The position numbers were made by a program, and so were the translations under genes. A DNA stretch of 64,000 nucleotides from Epiperipatus broadwayi (lineage: Eukaryota > Onychophora > Udeonychophora > Euonychophora > Peripatidae), in NCBI GenBank assembly GCA_028023455.1, contig JAQFVV010012398.1:8704682-8768681 (forward strand), read 5' to 3'. Under the pieces are notes generated by a model. The model did not search any database and was not told the origin of the DNA. It was given only the letters and a program-made list of their open reading frames with translations. Positions 1-11,520 of this stretch are shown in pieces; position 1 is the first letter of the stretch; every line of letters starts with the position of its first letter.

Positions 1-1197
1 AATACACTCAACGTACAGAATCCTTAAGTGAACTAGATTACATGTTCAGACTAATGCTGAAGTTAATAATAGAGTGGAATGAATTGGTGACTGTAGCAGA
101 GCTTCTGATACTATGGTGCTAAAGTAAAATAATGGTTCATGCTATGAATGTATAGGTACTCATGGGATTCAGTACCAAGTACTCAGTTCCCTTGGACCAT
201 ATGGCTTGCTAGCATAATATAGAACATTAGTTCAGGATGTCAGAGCAGCTTTAAAAATTGGTTTCTGGACCTTCATGTTCCAGTTTTAAGTGTGACTGTC
301 TGAACTAGATAATGGGGTGGTGATCACCATAAATCCATTTTAAAAAGGAAGCATAACAAGGTATAAATACACATATAGTGTTTAGTAAAAACACATTCAT
401 AATGCTTACTAAATAATAATAATACTAAAATTAAGATAAATTTATATGCACAAAATTCTATAGTTTCATTCAGCAAAATTATCTTAACCCAGTTCTCATA
501 TTAGCATACCATAATCATGCTAAAAAGGTTTCATTGAAAGCAACCTAGTTTAGAAATATTGAATCTGTATATTCATAATAATAAACTAGGAGAAGAAAAG
601 CATATTTTGGGGTTTAATTAATAATTACTAATATATCTTTAGGTATCATCCCTGCCATTATCTAACTAATATATATATAATAATTCATAAACCTTCATGA
701 CAAGCTAATACATAATAGCTTAAATAAACATACATGTATAACAATGAGTGCATAGCAGTCTATTGTTATATATAAGAATAGATTCCAGAACAGAGATTTG
801 TGTTTACTAAAAACAGCAAAGAAATATTCTACTGAAGAGCTTCTAATCGTCACTTTCAAAAGTTTACTAAGTTACTTGTCTCTGCTTTGAAATTATGTCA
901 TATCATAACATATCAATTAAAAATAAAATAAAATAATCAAAACAGAAATTAGGCATGGTCACAGATTAGAAAAGTTAAATAATAACTGATTACAGTTATT
1001 AGGTTTACAAAAGAATTTACTTTAAAATTACATTTATATTTCTAGTTACAGGCAAGACTATTACAGTTATAGATTTATTTTAAAGGTACTTTTAGAGACT
1101 TATTTAACAGTTTTATGAACATTCATTACAAATAGCTAGCTTAAAGAATTTAAGAATATTTAATAGAGATTTTAGTGAGTTCTGTGAAAAAGAAATA
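1..1197. other. AT-rich intergenic sequence, no gene seen
   Basis: No open frame of note and no recognisable repeat. The stretch is AT-rich with scattered stop codons in all frames. The GC content rises slightly in the first 350 bases, but I can assign nothing to it. Confidence 0.5.
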
Positions 1198-1200
1198 TTA

Positions 1201-1281
1201 CCAATATTCTTCTAGGCTGAGTTGTCTGGAATTTGAATAGGCACTGGCTCTTCTCTGAACAGATTGTCTTTTTGGTGTCAT
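1201..1281 (-). CDS. Candidate small first coding exon (unproven)
   Basis: On the minus strand an ATG at 1281-1279 opens a 27-codon frame beginning MTPKRQSVQRRASAYSNSRQ and closing at a TAA at 1200-1198. Near its end the sequence reads ATTG|GTAATA, which could serve as a splice donor. The block 1201-1450 is visibly richer in G+C than its surroundings, as an exon plus 5' UTR often is in such a genome. The peptide is basic and serine-rich and carries an RRAS stretch that resembles a basophilic kinase site. I recognise no family. It could equally be an old repeat that has kept higher GC. The support is composition plus a donor-like site only. Confidence 0.2.
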
Positions 1282-2240
1282 CTTGGCAGTTGGTGAAACT
1301 GGTCTCCTTTATTCCATGGTGATAATGATGACTTGCAGTGGGTGGGAGGTCACCATTCTTTGGAAGGAAGATGGCAAAGCTGAGTCCTTTTTAACTGATC
1401 ATGTTAATTTTAAAATGGCCATAGTTCCCAGCAGCAACTGCCTCAATTATTATGAGAGAAATTTTTAGTGCTGAAAATTTGGGAGTTTTTATGAGATTTC
1501 TGACCCCCCCCTCCGTAAACCTATTAACTTGTTTACAACTTTTAAATTTTAATCTTTAAAGTTAGCAAGTTTTAAATTTTACATTAGCATCTTAATAAAG
1601 ACAAAAGAGAATCTCTAGTAGATTAAAAATAGTGCTAATTGGATGATTTTGCTTTGTCCAAAATATATTTTAAATTTGTTTTTAAAATCTATGTTTGACT
1701 TCCATACAAATCAAATACAGGTGCACGTGGCATGATATTTTTACTAAGAATGATTCAATATTTAAAAACTAAACTATTTTTGTGTAAACATTCTGCTATA
1801 TATGTATTTTGGTCACATCTAGAATTGAAATTATATATGCAAGTCTTAAATAAAATAATGATTAAACTCTTACATTAAATTTATAACAAATTTAAAGATT
1901 TAAAATATAATATAATTGCATTGTAACACATTAAATCTATTACATTACAGCTTAAGGGTGTTAATACATATATAACAATGTTTATCCAATTAAGCATTTA
2001 ATTTAACATATAAAATATATTTGAATATATGTAATATACATGTACATACATGAATATACACTAATAAATGAGAATATACTTGCACTTGGCTAGATTTAAA
2101 CTTAGAATAAGGACTACTATGGAACATAGTAGGTGAAATGGAATGTGTGCCAATATATACCATTTTAATAGATAGTATGATTTACAAGAATTTTATTAAG
2201 TAATAACCTGTATATTTATACTTTACGTTTGTCCAATATA
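1282..2240. other. Intergenic sequence, no gene seen
   Basis: The first 170 bases are the GC-richer block next to the candidate exon. A short plus-strand frame at 1283-1468 lies there but resembles no protein. The rest is very AT-rich with short TA runs and no recognisable feature. Confidence 0.45.
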
Positions 2241-3243
2241 ATAATAAATCATGCTTTCACACTTCCAACGTAAAGCTATAACAACAAATTGAAAACTAAA
2301 TTAAATGGCTAAGCGCTTTCAAGAAGATGTACTTCTCATATTCATAGCCAGTTATGATCCTTTCTTTGAAATCATTATATAAATAAATCTGATATGCAAA
2401 TTATATGCAAATGAGTCACTAAGACCATCTTTTAGATATCGCAAAACATGCATCTTTACGATTAATGGCGAAAGAGTCCTCTGCTATAAAGTATGCTTCT
2501 TTTACTTTTCGCCTAACATCATGTCGCTCAGTACAAACTAATTTTGCAGATGTGGGTTCGAACACATGTCCCGACAATTTTTGATGCTGAGCAAAAATTG
2601 AAGTGCATTCTGGATCCGTATGTGCCTTATTGTATTTATACCTATGTTGTGATATCCTAGTAGCTATGGTGGCTCTCGTTTCACCATAGTATGATGCCTT
2701 ACATCCATTATGAGGGCATGCCACTCTGTACACAGCCTGTGGGGTCTGATCAGAAGCTATAGTGTCCTTAGTGTTGTTAATAAGCCTATTAGTTGAGTTA
2801 GGTGTATGGAAACTCAAACGAAATTCCTTAGAAAAAGTCTTATAAAATGTTTTATGTAAAGAGTGCACGTAGGGCAACAATATCCAAGGCCTGTTGTCTT
2901 CATCTCTGTGTTTTCCAATATTATTTACAAAACGTCTAATTTTGCTATATACTATATTGTGCCTGTATCCTGATTTGATTAAGTTGTTAGTATAATTAAT
3001 TAAGTTAGACCTTCTATCTGCCTCAAACTTGCACAAATAGTAATTTCTGAAAAGAAATGAAGTCAATTCAGCAAACTTGTGAGTCATAGGTGTGTATGAC
3101 TCATGGTGAATCTGTCCACGAACTTCTGGTGGCTTCATAATCATTGCATAATTAAGCATATTTCCTTCTCTGTGTACCTTGATATCTAAATATTTTACCT
3201 CTTGCCCCATATCTTTATTAGCATTTGTTCTCATGAAGATCAT
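2241..3243 (-). mobile_element. 5'-truncated Penelope-like element
   Basis: This minus-strand unit joins the C-terminal half of a Penelope-like polyprotein (3243-2419) to its 3' non-coding tail (about 2418-2241). The outermost 71 bases, 2311-2241, occur again at 21446-21376 in the same orientation with only two differences, which marks them as the 3' end of the element family. An in-frame TAA sits directly before the first ATG and the reverse transcriptase core is absent, so the copy is 5'-truncated. I did not find target-site duplications or a hammerhead ribozyme core around it. Confidence 0.75.
2419..3243 (-). CDS. Penelope-like RT C-terminus plus GIY-YIG endonuclease (truncated)
   Basis: A 274-residue open frame. 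Residues about 15-90 (VKYLDIKVHREGNML and onward) resemble the region downstream of the catalytic motif of Penelope-like reverse transcriptases. A linker follows, then a GIY-YIG nuclease fold from about residue 168: VYRV supplies the first tyrosine strand, CKASYYGETRATIATRISQH supplies the YIG-like strand and the conserved arginine, and KEAYFI near residue 248 supplies the expected catalytic glutamate. In intact elements this nuclease nicks DNA to prime reverse transcription. Here the frame is open but lacks the RT palm, so it cannot be autonomous. A long uninterrupted frame in such AT-rich DNA suggests a fairly recent insertion. The ATG is simply the first one after an upstream stop and is probably not the native start. 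Confidence 0.8.
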   Translation of the reverse strand: MIFMRTNANKDMGQEVKYLDIKVHREGNMLNYAMIMKPPEVRGQIHHESYTPMTHKFAELTSFLFRNYYLCKFEADRRSNLINYTNNLIKSGYRHNIVYSKIRRFVNNIGKHRDEDNRPWILLPYVHSLHKTFYKTFSKEFRLSFHTPNSTNRLINNTKDTIASDQTPQAVYRVACPHNGCKASYYGETRATIATRISQHRYKYNKAHTDPECTSIFAQHQKLSGHVFEPTSAKLVCTERHDVRRKVKEAYFIAEDSFAINRKDACFAISKRWS

Positions 3244-4020
3244 TTATATATACATAGATGTATTGATGTTATTATCATTAGTAAAATTTATTTATTTTCT
3301 TTTAACAATTAATTTGCAGCTATAATCAAGATAAGTTTTGAAAGATAGATTATTATATTAATATTTTATATATTTTGTGTGCGTATTTATATACATAAAC
3401 AAAAAGAATATTTTTAACTTTTATGAGAGTATATTATATGAAGATATTTATTCAAGTTATTATAATTTAATGACAAATCTCCCATTAGATTCTGAAGAAT
3501 GGACATGATATAGAAGATTTGTCCAGAATTGAGAGTCACCTGTAGAATAATAGGGATCAGTGTAAGAAGTCTGCATTTGGCACTTCAAAAAACAAATGTA
3601 ATTTAGGAAATATATATTTAGATTTAGCATAGTGTAACGAAAATGATGATTTTTTTTGGATTGCAAAGTTAGTATGATCCTGCCAAAAAGAATGTATCTT
3701 TGATTTTGAACTATTTGATATCATCAAATGATAATGATGATGATAATAATAATAATTGTTGTTGTTATTATTATGATGATGATGACACTATAGTAATAAT
3801 CCTATAAATTAAAAGATATTTGATGATGGGAAAAAAATTATACTGAATAATAATCGCAGTAATTTAGATTCTTTTAAATTTTTTACAAATATTTAGACGA
3901 TTTAGGATTTCTCAATCTTCTCATATATCTTCATATTATTAAAAAAATCATAAAAAATCAGAAAGTTTATTCCAGCATACTAAATAAAATTCTAACATTC
4001 ATTACAAGGTAAAAAATTCT
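3244..4020. other. Intergenic, with a compound trinucleotide microsatellite
   Basis: Nothing gene-like. Positions about 3719-3787 hold a compound run of GAT, AAT, TTG and ATT/ATG triplets. Confidence 0.5.
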
Positions 4021-4021
4021 C

Positions 4022-4363
4022 TTGTTTATTACAAATTCTGATGTTTATTACAGGGTAAAAAATAATCATTTTAATAGAAACTTTACTAGTAACACTACAT
4101 TTTCTATTAATTCAAATCCATTGATAAAGAATAAGTTTGATGAAAATGAACAAAATAAATATTATTCTAAGAATTTATTAAAAGAAATTGATCATCATAA
4201 AGATAAGATAATATGTGTTAACAAATCTGAAGTAAAATATTACAAATATTTTCTTTCAAATATCTCTGTAAAAATAAAATCTTATGATATTAAAAATTTT
4301 CTTGAAAAAAAGTTACAACTTAAAGTCCTGCTTTTAAAATCAATATGTTTAATTCTAAATTAG
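4022..4363 (+). other. AT-rich open frame, possibly LINE ORF1 remnant
   Basis: A 113-codon frame rich in Asn, Lys, Ile and Ser, with no recognised domain. It lies about 300 bases before the LINE endonuclease remains at 4.64 kb and could be a decayed ORF1, but its composition is also what random AT-rich sequence gives. Confidence 0.2.
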
Positions 4364-4639
4364 CTTGCTTTTATGTTTCCATTCTCAAACATAAACATCA
4401 TGAGATTACCTCTTCTAATTTATATCCTCACAGTTCTTCCTTAACTTTTTTTCATCATACTTTGGTCAACTCATTAAAGCTTTTCATATAATATATTTTA
4501 TTTTAATTTTTTTTTCTTTTCTGAATTTTATTTTTTAGTTTTTTATCTAATCTTAGTTTGTTTTAATTTTTTCTATTCATTGATTTATTTTTATTTTTTT
4601 AATTTTTATTTTGATATGAATGGTTTTAATTGTTTCTAT

Positions 4640-5645
4640 ATCTAATATATGGGGGATGAGAACTAAGTTAAATCTCATAAAAGAATTCTTTAATGTGAGA
4701 ATTTTTATTTTATTTTTTGGACTAAAACCTGGCTTTCAAATTATATCCAAGATCATATGTTTATAGATGACAGATATAGGATTCTTCACATTGACAGATC
4801 TTCTGAAATTGCTTTGAGAAATAGGGTACATTAATTGCCTTAATATATATATATGTAAATCTGTTTTTATCAATCTCCTTTTTTGTGAGTCAACATGGTG
4901 TGAAGTTTCCTTGAATAATCATTGCAAAGTTCTATTTGGATAGTATTTATCTTAAACCAATATTACTTGTATCTGAGTTAAATAAATGGCTTTGCTCACT
5001 TGAGAAACATTTGATATTTAAATCTTACTTTATCATTACAGGTGATTTTAATATTCTTAACCTATATTTTGGCAATACACTCTCAAATTATAAGTATTTT
5101 CTAAGGCATTTAGGATGCTTCAATTTTGTAATTTATTATATTTCAAACAATACAATTTATATGTAGTAATGCAAATAATCATAGTATTTTTTCTAATATT
5201 CAATGCTTCTCTGTGTCTTCTATATCCATTTCAATTGACATACATCATCCAATTAGAATTTATTATTGATATTAAATATTCTAAGAATTCATTTATACAT
5301 ATTATTGGAAGAAATTTGAGTAAGTCCATGGAGCTTGCAAATTTTAATGGGTGTTTTCTTTACTTCTTCAATGATGTTAACTATTGTATAGAATATTTTA
5401 ATCATGTTATTGACTTATTTATCCTGAAAAATTCATCACCAAAAATCATTTTCTTTCATGATGTTCTAAATCACTTAATACTATTATTAGAAGAAAATCA
5501 TATATATGAAAACTAAAAATTTAATTTTTTACATTAATTTTATTAATTACAGAAGATTATCAAAAGTCATTTATAGAAGAAACTATCAAAAATTTATGAA
5601 GGATGTGGAGAGTAAAATTATGAATAATCCTAAAGAATTTTAGTT
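4640..5645 (+). pseudogene. Decayed LINE endonuclease and linker (non-LTR retrotransposon)
   Basis: Pieced across frames, the plus strand reads as a LINE apurinic-like endonuclease. GMRTKLNLIKEFFN comes near 4650. TWLSNYIQDHMFIDDRYRIL, which corresponds to the usual ETWL segment, is near 4727. The hallmark GDFN follows in FIITGDFNILN at about 5032-5064. A basic linker ending VESKIMNNPKEF at about 5605-5642, of the kind that precedes the reverse transcriptase, closes the copy. Several frameshifts and stops interrupt it, and the reverse transcriptase itself is missing. The motif order fits the CR1/jockey group, but I cannot name the clade. Confidence 0.6.
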
Positions 5646-8074
5646 ATTAGTTAATGTTTTTTTTTTTCATTATAAGAAATAAAACTTTATTTTATAATAA
5701 ATTTTACAGAATAAAGAAATATCTTTCTTGTAGGCAGGTTGTGATAATAATGACATTTGATCACTGTTGCTGATTAGTTACTAATTTTACAGTATATTTA
5801 AATATATTTTTATGAAAAGTTTATTTCTTATCACTTAAAAATGACATCTATTATTTTGCTTAACATCAAATGTTTAAAAAAAAATTGATACCAAATTTCT
5901 TTTTTTTTAAAGTTCTTTGATGTCTTAGAAAAGGTACATTACTAAGTGTTCCAGGAATTTTAAAATTTTGCTGTAATTTTATTTTTAAAAAACTTAAAAT
6001 TGAAATATAAATAAATATGTTATAAACTTTATTATGTTTTTGAAATAGCGCTAATATCTTTTTTCATCTTATTTTATTTTCCATTAAAAAAAAAAAACTA
6101 ATACAGTAACATATAGAAATAATGCAATATAAAAAAAGTCATTTCAGTTATAGAGATTTTTCATGCAATCTATACTTTATTAGTATTATATTTATACACC
6201 CATACTGTTATCCTTTCAGGTTAAAAAAAAACCTAGATATGCATAATAACATTTTTTACATACTTGTAATATATGCATTCATATTTAAATTAAATTATTT
6301 TTGTACTTACATTTTTGACTTTCAGTTAGCATTTCTTAAGAAACTAGTTTCATATTTATAGTGCATGGGTCCATTAAACTAATATATTTCAATAGCTGAT
6401 AAAGTATTTTAAAATTAAAATTGCTTTGAATTATTGCCATTTAACAAATAGAAGAAAATAGTAAAAAAGTTGAAATTGGTCTCCTGCACATAAATATTAA
6501 ATGCAAAATGTTAACTATCTTATTTGTTTCCCATAAAAACTTTTCTAATATTAGTGCAGAATTTATATTAAAATGCAATATTTAAAAAAAAAATCAAATA
6601 TATTTTCATTTAATTTTATGTGTCTGAATGGGAAATCATAGTATTGTGTTTTAGAATAATTATTGCCTTCCATCAAGGCCTAAAGTAGCATTACAAATTG
6701 GTTAAAATATTTTTAAAAGTCTTTAATGATTTATATTATATAGATTAATTTCTGATAGACTTGCATACACATATCCACTTACCTAAATATGTGTATTAAT
6801 ATAGGGTTACCAATAGACAATTTTGATAGACTTTTTATTTTTTGAAATGAGAATCATTTCTGTTCAGCAGCTTGTAGTCAAACAAGTAGTTCCGTTATCC
6901 AGAAATATTTACCTGCTTCTGTACACATTTAGAAAACAACCATAGTAAATTACTTAGAAATTTGTTAGTAGAAATAAATATTTTATTAAGCTACATTAGG
7001 AATATTATTTAATCCGATCATTTTCTCTTGGGCAAAATTCAACTAGTTCAAAAATTACTCAGCTGTGACCAAGTTTTGCACTATAAAAGCAGCTTGAGTT
7101 CAGCACTGAATTGTTAAAAGTGATATAAAACAAACTATCACATTAGAATTTTCCATCATCAAATAAAATGTCAATTTTGAGAATGTTCAGATGCTAACAA
7201 GAACTAAATATGAAAGTGATCAAAAGAAAATGGCTTGCAATTCCAAACATTTTTATGTAACATCTTGATTCGACTTTTGTCACTTTGTGATATGTATCAG
7301 CATTTATTGAATAGACCAAAAAAGTAAATTAAATCTGTAATATATGTAAATAAAAAAAGATTTTTTAATCTTCATCTACAAGATCAGATCAAAATTAGTA
7401 TAGGTTTTAGATTATGTTCTAGATTTTAGTGTTTTAACTTTTCTCAATAAATTGCTATACTCTTCTAATTATTTTATTATAATTAAGCAAATTGTATACA
7501 CATACATGCACAACATTTAAATACACACACGTTTCTATGTTAATATGAATATGTTCTTATTTATGGAAATAAACATTTATAATATATACATATAGGCATG
7601 ATTTTATAATTAAAATATGTACATGATAATATTATCTGCTTATGTAGGCAAACTTTTTTTTCTCATCGGAAACTTAATTCAACGATTCAAAATCTTTTAT
7701 ATATATATATAAAATATTTCAAATGGCAAATTATATTTCTGATGAGAGAAAATGTTTACATAGATATGCATTTAATATGCCATAATCTACAAAACATACT
7801 AGTTTTAAGATTACAATGCATTATAGTTATAGTTAATGTTTTCAATATTTTCTTCATGTTTGAAACTGTGGTTAGCATTGTGTTTAATTTATTTTTATTT
7901 TTTTAAAATTAAAATAAATTAATTCTGTATATTAGATGCTAAATCATTTGATGACAAACATCAGAAAATTTTAACAACTCATATAGGTAAATAAAAAGAT
8001 AAATTATACAGAACTATTCTGTTTTAAGCCAATAAACATCTTGTGATCACTGTTTCTCATGCTTGCTTTTAACT
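5646..8074. other. AT-rich intergenic sequence, no gene seen
   Basis: No coding remains recognised. Several homopolymer and TA runs occur. A TATAAAAG at 7082-7089 lies in a slightly GC-richer patch (about 7040-7130), but no open frame follows it. Confidence 0.45.
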
Positions 8075-8126
8075 GTTATTCAAACAGGCAAAACTCTCTA
8101 TAGAGAGTTTTGTCTGTTTGAATAAC
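8075..8126. repeat. 52-bp palindrome made of two MITE termini
   Basis: Two 26-base arms meet with no spacer and differ at one position. Each arm begins GTTATTCAAACAGGCAAAAC, which is the terminal inverted repeat of the MITE at 23223-23510 (GTTATTAAAACAGGCAAAAC there). The left flanks of both loci also share GCTTGCT followed by TAACT or ATAACT. This looks like a derivative of that element from which the whole interior has been lost. Confidence 0.75.
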
Positions 8127-9290
8127 TATTCTGTTATAACAATACTGGAACAAAAATGTACTGTAGAGTTTTAGAATGTATGAGTGCTGAGTCAGCATAT
8201 GAAAAAGAATGTTATGGTCCATATTGTTAAGCGTTTCTACATCTATACTAAATGCATTAGCTAAACTTGTCATATCTAATCCAAATGATTTCAATAATTC
8301 TATAAAATCCATTTCTTCTCCCATGAATGGATTATGTAACTTTGGACAAGCTCTGTTGCACTAAAGCCAAGTGTAGTCATCAATCAGACAGTGATGGCAA
8401 AGATCATCATGTAAATTCCAGCAATGCTGTTGGTGTGGATCCTCCAAGAAAGATCAATGAGAACACTTGCAGCATTTTTATTCTTTTTATGTTTGTTTTT
8501 TCTTTCCTTTTTATTCTTTTGTGTACTATCACTTTTTGTGTGTGTGTGTGTGTGTACTATCACTTTTCTGTATTATCATTGTAATTACTCTTTTTTAAGG
8601 AGAGAGTTGTTGTTGCAAAAGCAGGCAGCATATCACCAAGCATCATCATATCACTTTCAAAACCACTTCCATCACCTCTACAACACACACCTTTCCAAGT
8701 ATTAAGAGAAGATATGGATCTAATTTTTCTTCTCCATTTTGATGGTGATGATTGTGTTCCTTATCATTATCCATCCAACATTGTAAAGCATCAGATAGAG
8801 AAATATCATCGATTTTTATAAAATGCCAGTCGCTTTTAATCAAAACAATATGTGAAACACACGATGATGCAAAAACAGTTTTTTAAGAGTTGAATAACAT
8901 CTCCATTGATCTGATAAAGAATATTGAAATTTGCATCTTTCTGGAACTTGACCATTCCAATATTTTATTCCTAGTTTAATAGCTTCTATTGGAGCACATA
9001 AAGTGGGATTTGCACATTCCATTGGTAAAAATAGATCATTGTTTAAAAACCAACCAGAATCAGCTAATCCCTGTATGTCTACTTTTGAACTAGAAATTTT
9101 TACAATATCCACAATATAATCATGATTAAGAATAACTCCAGTTCCATCAGCACTGGTCTCTGAATGGCAGACTGGTAAAAGCAGGTACATTTTTGTCCAC
9201 TTCACACTCATAAACAAAAGCCTAGCAACAGTCTCACAAATTGTTTCTGGACTAATAAAAACAGGAGAAGCTGGTGCGACTTATGAGGGT
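8127..9290 (-). pseudogene. NOTUM-like: NOTUM-family palmitoleoyl-protein carboxylesterase pseudogene
   Basis: Functional NOTUM is a secreted hydrolase that removes palmitoleate from Wnt proteins. The minus strand carries its C-terminal two thirds in order. TSADGTGVILN (about 9115-9150) covers the nucleophile elbow: the serine is kept, but a flanking glycine is now Asp. IQGLADSGWF and CAPIEAIKLGIKYWNGQVPE follow (9080-8945). After a frameshift come FASSCVSH, IKSDWHFIKIDD and SDALQCW (about 8880-8790). Finally CNRACPKLHNPF and MDFIELLKSFGLDM (about 8360-8270) complete it. About 50 residues expected between WRC and TLK are missing, and a TAG lies in frame at 8363-8361. Roughly 350 bases containing a (TG)n run separate LQCW from the final part, either an intron or an insertion. 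The N-terminus is not found. It is clearly a pseudogene or gene fragment. Confidence 0.85.
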
Positions 9291-9494
9291 ATTGTGATAA
9301 CGTGTGATATAACTTATATATGAAAAGAGAGCTAAGAAACTCCTCTTTTAAATAGGAATAGTTTTAGAGAAATTCCCTAAACTAAGAAAAAAGGAACTAA
9401 AATGGGAGCCAGTAACAGAGTTAACTGGAGTCTTTGGCTCTCTCTAGTGGACTCTAGTTAAGGATTTGAGTATCACTAAAAGAAAAATATGACA
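9291..9494. other. Intergenic, with a short hairpin
   Basis: An imperfect inverted repeat with 12-base arms (TTAACTGGAGTC / GACTCTAGTTAA, one mismatch) lies at about 9419-9462. It may be only chance or a remnant of a small element. Confidence 0.4.
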
Positions 9495-10259
9495 CATTAA
9501 TATTTCTTCTTTAACAGCTGATGATTTTTCTCAATATTTTTCTGAACTTGCTATTTAACCTCAATATTATAATGATCATATATTGATCAATGAAAATGTA
9601 AAAAAAAAAGGTATTTCACCAAATAAATTTACAAAATGTGATATTAATGACTTTAAAAGACAAGAGTGACCATGGCCACTCTTATCTTTGACCTAATTTC
9701 TAAATATATAGGTGAATATAAAGCAGTTAATCTTGTGTTTAGGTTTGTAGAGGTTCCTACTGTTGCATTTTAAGCACATAGTCTTAAGGTTATATTCTTA
9801 TATTACTTATGTAATGAGTATGCACTTTACAAATTACTAATTACAACTTAAAATGTGATATTATAACTGTCATTAAACATCTTAAGTTAAATTCCAGTCT
9901 CAGTCCAGATAATATCCCCACTTTCATTTGTAAAGATTGTTCTGAATATATGTCTTTACTTCTTTGTCACATTCTCAATTGTTTTATAACAATATCTATT
10001 TTTCACACATCTCTAAAAGTTGCTAAAGTCATTCCCATCTTTAAAACTAAAGATTAATATAAGGTTAATAATTATAGGCCCATTTCAGTCTTCCTCCCTA
10101 TTGCATGAATATTTGAGAGATGCATCTATAATAAGATAGTGCATAATATTAATAAATTATTGGCATCAGAGCAAATGGATTTGCACCAAATAAATCAATA
10201 GAAACAAACTTATTACTATATATGACCACATTGCACATGTAAATGAAAAACATTGGGGA

Positions 10260-10481
10260 ATGAATGATACCTATTTTGATATGTCTAAAGTCTTTGATAA
10301 ACTAGATCATAACAGACTTTTTAATAAATTATATTATCTTGGTCTAGAAAATAATTTAATTTGTTGGTTTCAGTCTTTTATAAAAGGTAGAGCAGCTTTT
10401 GTTAAGTTTAATGGTGAATATCTGCCCAATATTATTGTTATTTTGGAATACTTTATATTTAATGTTTTCATGGTTATATGA
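10260..10481 (+). pseudogene. Reverse transcriptase palm fragment of LINE copy A
   Basis: The longest open piece of copy A, 73 residues. It includes FDMSKVFDKLDHNRLFNKLY, which matches the first catalytic aspartate region of LINE reverse transcriptases (usual form DFSKAFDxVxH), followed by the thumb-side helix text LICWFQSFIKGRAAFVKFNG. It ends before the PQGSVLGP segment, which is lost. Confidence 0.65.
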
Positions 10482-11221
10482 TGTAGATAATACTGGGTAC
10501 GAACCATGTATTATTTTGCATTACAATCCAATATTTCAATGGACTAGCAATCGCCATTATCAAGGTTAACTTTTGAAAGAATATATATATATATATATTA
10601 ATAACTTCAAAACTTGTATACAATACTCTCATCTCCTGTGTTATGCTGATGATTGTAAGATTTTTAGACATATTTATTTTATTCATGATTGTATATTGCT
10701 TCAAGATGATATTAAAAGTTAAATGCTCTTCAGTATTTTATTCTAATAAATATAAAATTCTAAGATTTGAATATTGTATTAATAATTTTGAATAAAATCT
10801 ACTGACACGGTTTGGGATCTTGGAATTATATTTTCCAGTAATGGCTCCTTTCATCATTATATAGAAGCAATAATAAATAAAGCTCTCAAGATGATGGAAA
10901 CTATTTACAGACATGGTAGTAGTTTTGAATACTCCATCAAATATAAACTTTTTCTATTTTTGGTTTTTCCTATTTTAGAATTCGGTTCAGTATTATGGAA
11001 TCCACATTCAAAGGGAAATAAGTAAAATGCAATTAGTTTTCAAAAAATGTTAGATTTTGTCAACTAAAGAATGATTGTAATATGTCTTTTTTAGCAGGAA
11101 GAAAAGCTAGGAATATGAAATTTTTATACAAAGTCATTACCTAAAAAATGTTTCTTATAACATTTGAAAACTTCATTTGAATTATTGTCAATATGAAATA
11201 CTTGCCATAATTATTATTATT

Positions 11222-11520
11222 TTTTTAAAAGAGAAATTTATTATGTGATATAAACCATACATTTTGCTATTATATGCTACTACAGTATAATATAAATTGT
11301 TTATTTTGTTATACTATGGTTTCAGATGTAAATCATTCAGCTTTAAGATATTTACTTCTATGTATGTAGTTGCTTCTCCAGCAGTTCAATTCTGTAGATT
11401 TAGCGATCGTCTTCTTTATTTGAAGTTTCTCCAAGTGGCGTTTACCAAATAGGCTGGAGCTATTAGATTATCTCTTTCTTTGTTTTTTCTATGATTTTCT
11501 TTAGTTTCATTCCATGTGGA
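11222..11520 (-). repeat. Antisense LINE 3'-end fragment (left arm of inverted repeat)
   Basis: About 300 bases that are the reverse complement of 12359-12658 at roughly nine bases in ten. The A-rich tail of the LINE lies at the left edge, as T-rich sequence around 11220. The insert breaks the coding trace of LINE copy A, so it arrived after copy A. Confidence 0.8.

Noticed and set aside
3460-3666. 68-codon minus-strand frame
   Set aside because: No similarity and a composition expected from AT-rich sequence.
7082-7130. TATA-box promoter at TATAAAAG
   Set aside because: No initiator at the proper distance, no donor and no open frame downstream.
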